Assembly: GCA_028713595.1 (NCBI GenBank)
Contig: JAQTNZ010000091.1
Coordinates: 1-8,128 of the forward strand
Direction of reading: 5' to 3'
Source of the DNA: Methylovulum sp.
GTDB taxonomy: Bacteria; Pseudomonadota; Gammaproteobacteria; Methylococcales; Methylomonadaceae
Length of the DNA: 8,128 nucleotides
Each line of letters begins with the position of its first letter. The first letter of the stretch is position 1. The notes beneath the pieces are model-generated. The model made no database searches and was not told where the DNA came from. It saw only the letters and a list, made by a program, of their open reading frames with translations. A program made the position numbers and the translations under genes. Of the stretch, positions 8,098 to 8,128 are shown in pieces.

Positions 8098-8128
8098 ATG
8101 CCCTGGCAAGAACGATTAATAACAATTT
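8098..8128 (+). CDS. Start of an unidentified gene, cut by window end
   Basis: An ATG at 8098 opens a frame reading MPWQERLITI up to the last base. GGAG at 8088-8091 is six bases upstream, a well-placed ribosome binding site and better than those of several confirmed genes here. Ten residues are too few to name a family and I do not recognise it. It is read in the same direction as tsaD, 110 bp downstream. An overlapping GTG at 8091 in another frame is an alternative but would lack a spaced ribosome binding site. Confidence 0.45.
   Translation, partial: MPWQERLITI

Overview
This window is a compact block of housekeeping genes from a gammaproteobacterium of moderate GC (about half by eye). 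RpoD, DnaG, RpsU and TsaD all read close to their Escherichia coli counterparts. Gene order, including a small GatB/YqeY-family gene between rpsU and dnaG, matches what I recall for Pseudomonas and many other gammaproteobacteria, not E. coli. An AhcY-type S-adenosylhomocysteine hydrolase next to metK, with no sign of E. coli-type Pfs, fits groups such as Pseudomonas relatives or methylotrophic Methylococcales. I lean weakly to the latter but cannot fix the genus.

Layout, left to right: bases 1-14 are identical to the 3' end of an Illumina adapter, so the left edge is a contig end with untrimmed adapter. ahcY (minus, 3' end missing) and metK (minus) form a two-gene methyl-cycle unit: MetK makes S-adenosylmethionine and AhcY clears S-adenosylhomocysteine. 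Upstream of metK is a hairpin terminator and then a tRNA with a CAU anticodon, best read as tRNA-Ile2. Next comes the macromolecular synthesis operon, read on the minus strand as rpsU-yqeY-dnaG-rpoD: ribosomal protein S21, a YqeY-family protein, primase and the primary sigma factor. A near-consensus sigma-70 promoter precedes rpsU, and a second promoter with a perfect TATAAT lies in the dnaG-rpoD gap. The tRNA starts only 14 bp after the rpoD stop, so it may be read from the same transcript.

Divergent from rpsU, on the plus strand, is tsaD, the catalytic subunit for the universal t6A37 tRNA modification. The divergent gap holds the rpsU promoter and an inverted repeat. After tsaD there is about 110 bp without a clear gene, then a good ribosome binding site and the first ten codons of an unidentified reading frame cut off by the window end.

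The window therefore covers initiation of replication, transcription and translation plus SAM recycling. I found no mobile element, CRISPR array, defence gene or candidate for an undescribed system. The points worth a second look are the adapter end, the promoter and terminator arrangement around rpoD, the tRNA and metK, the rpsU/tsaD divergent region, and the RpsU C-terminus.
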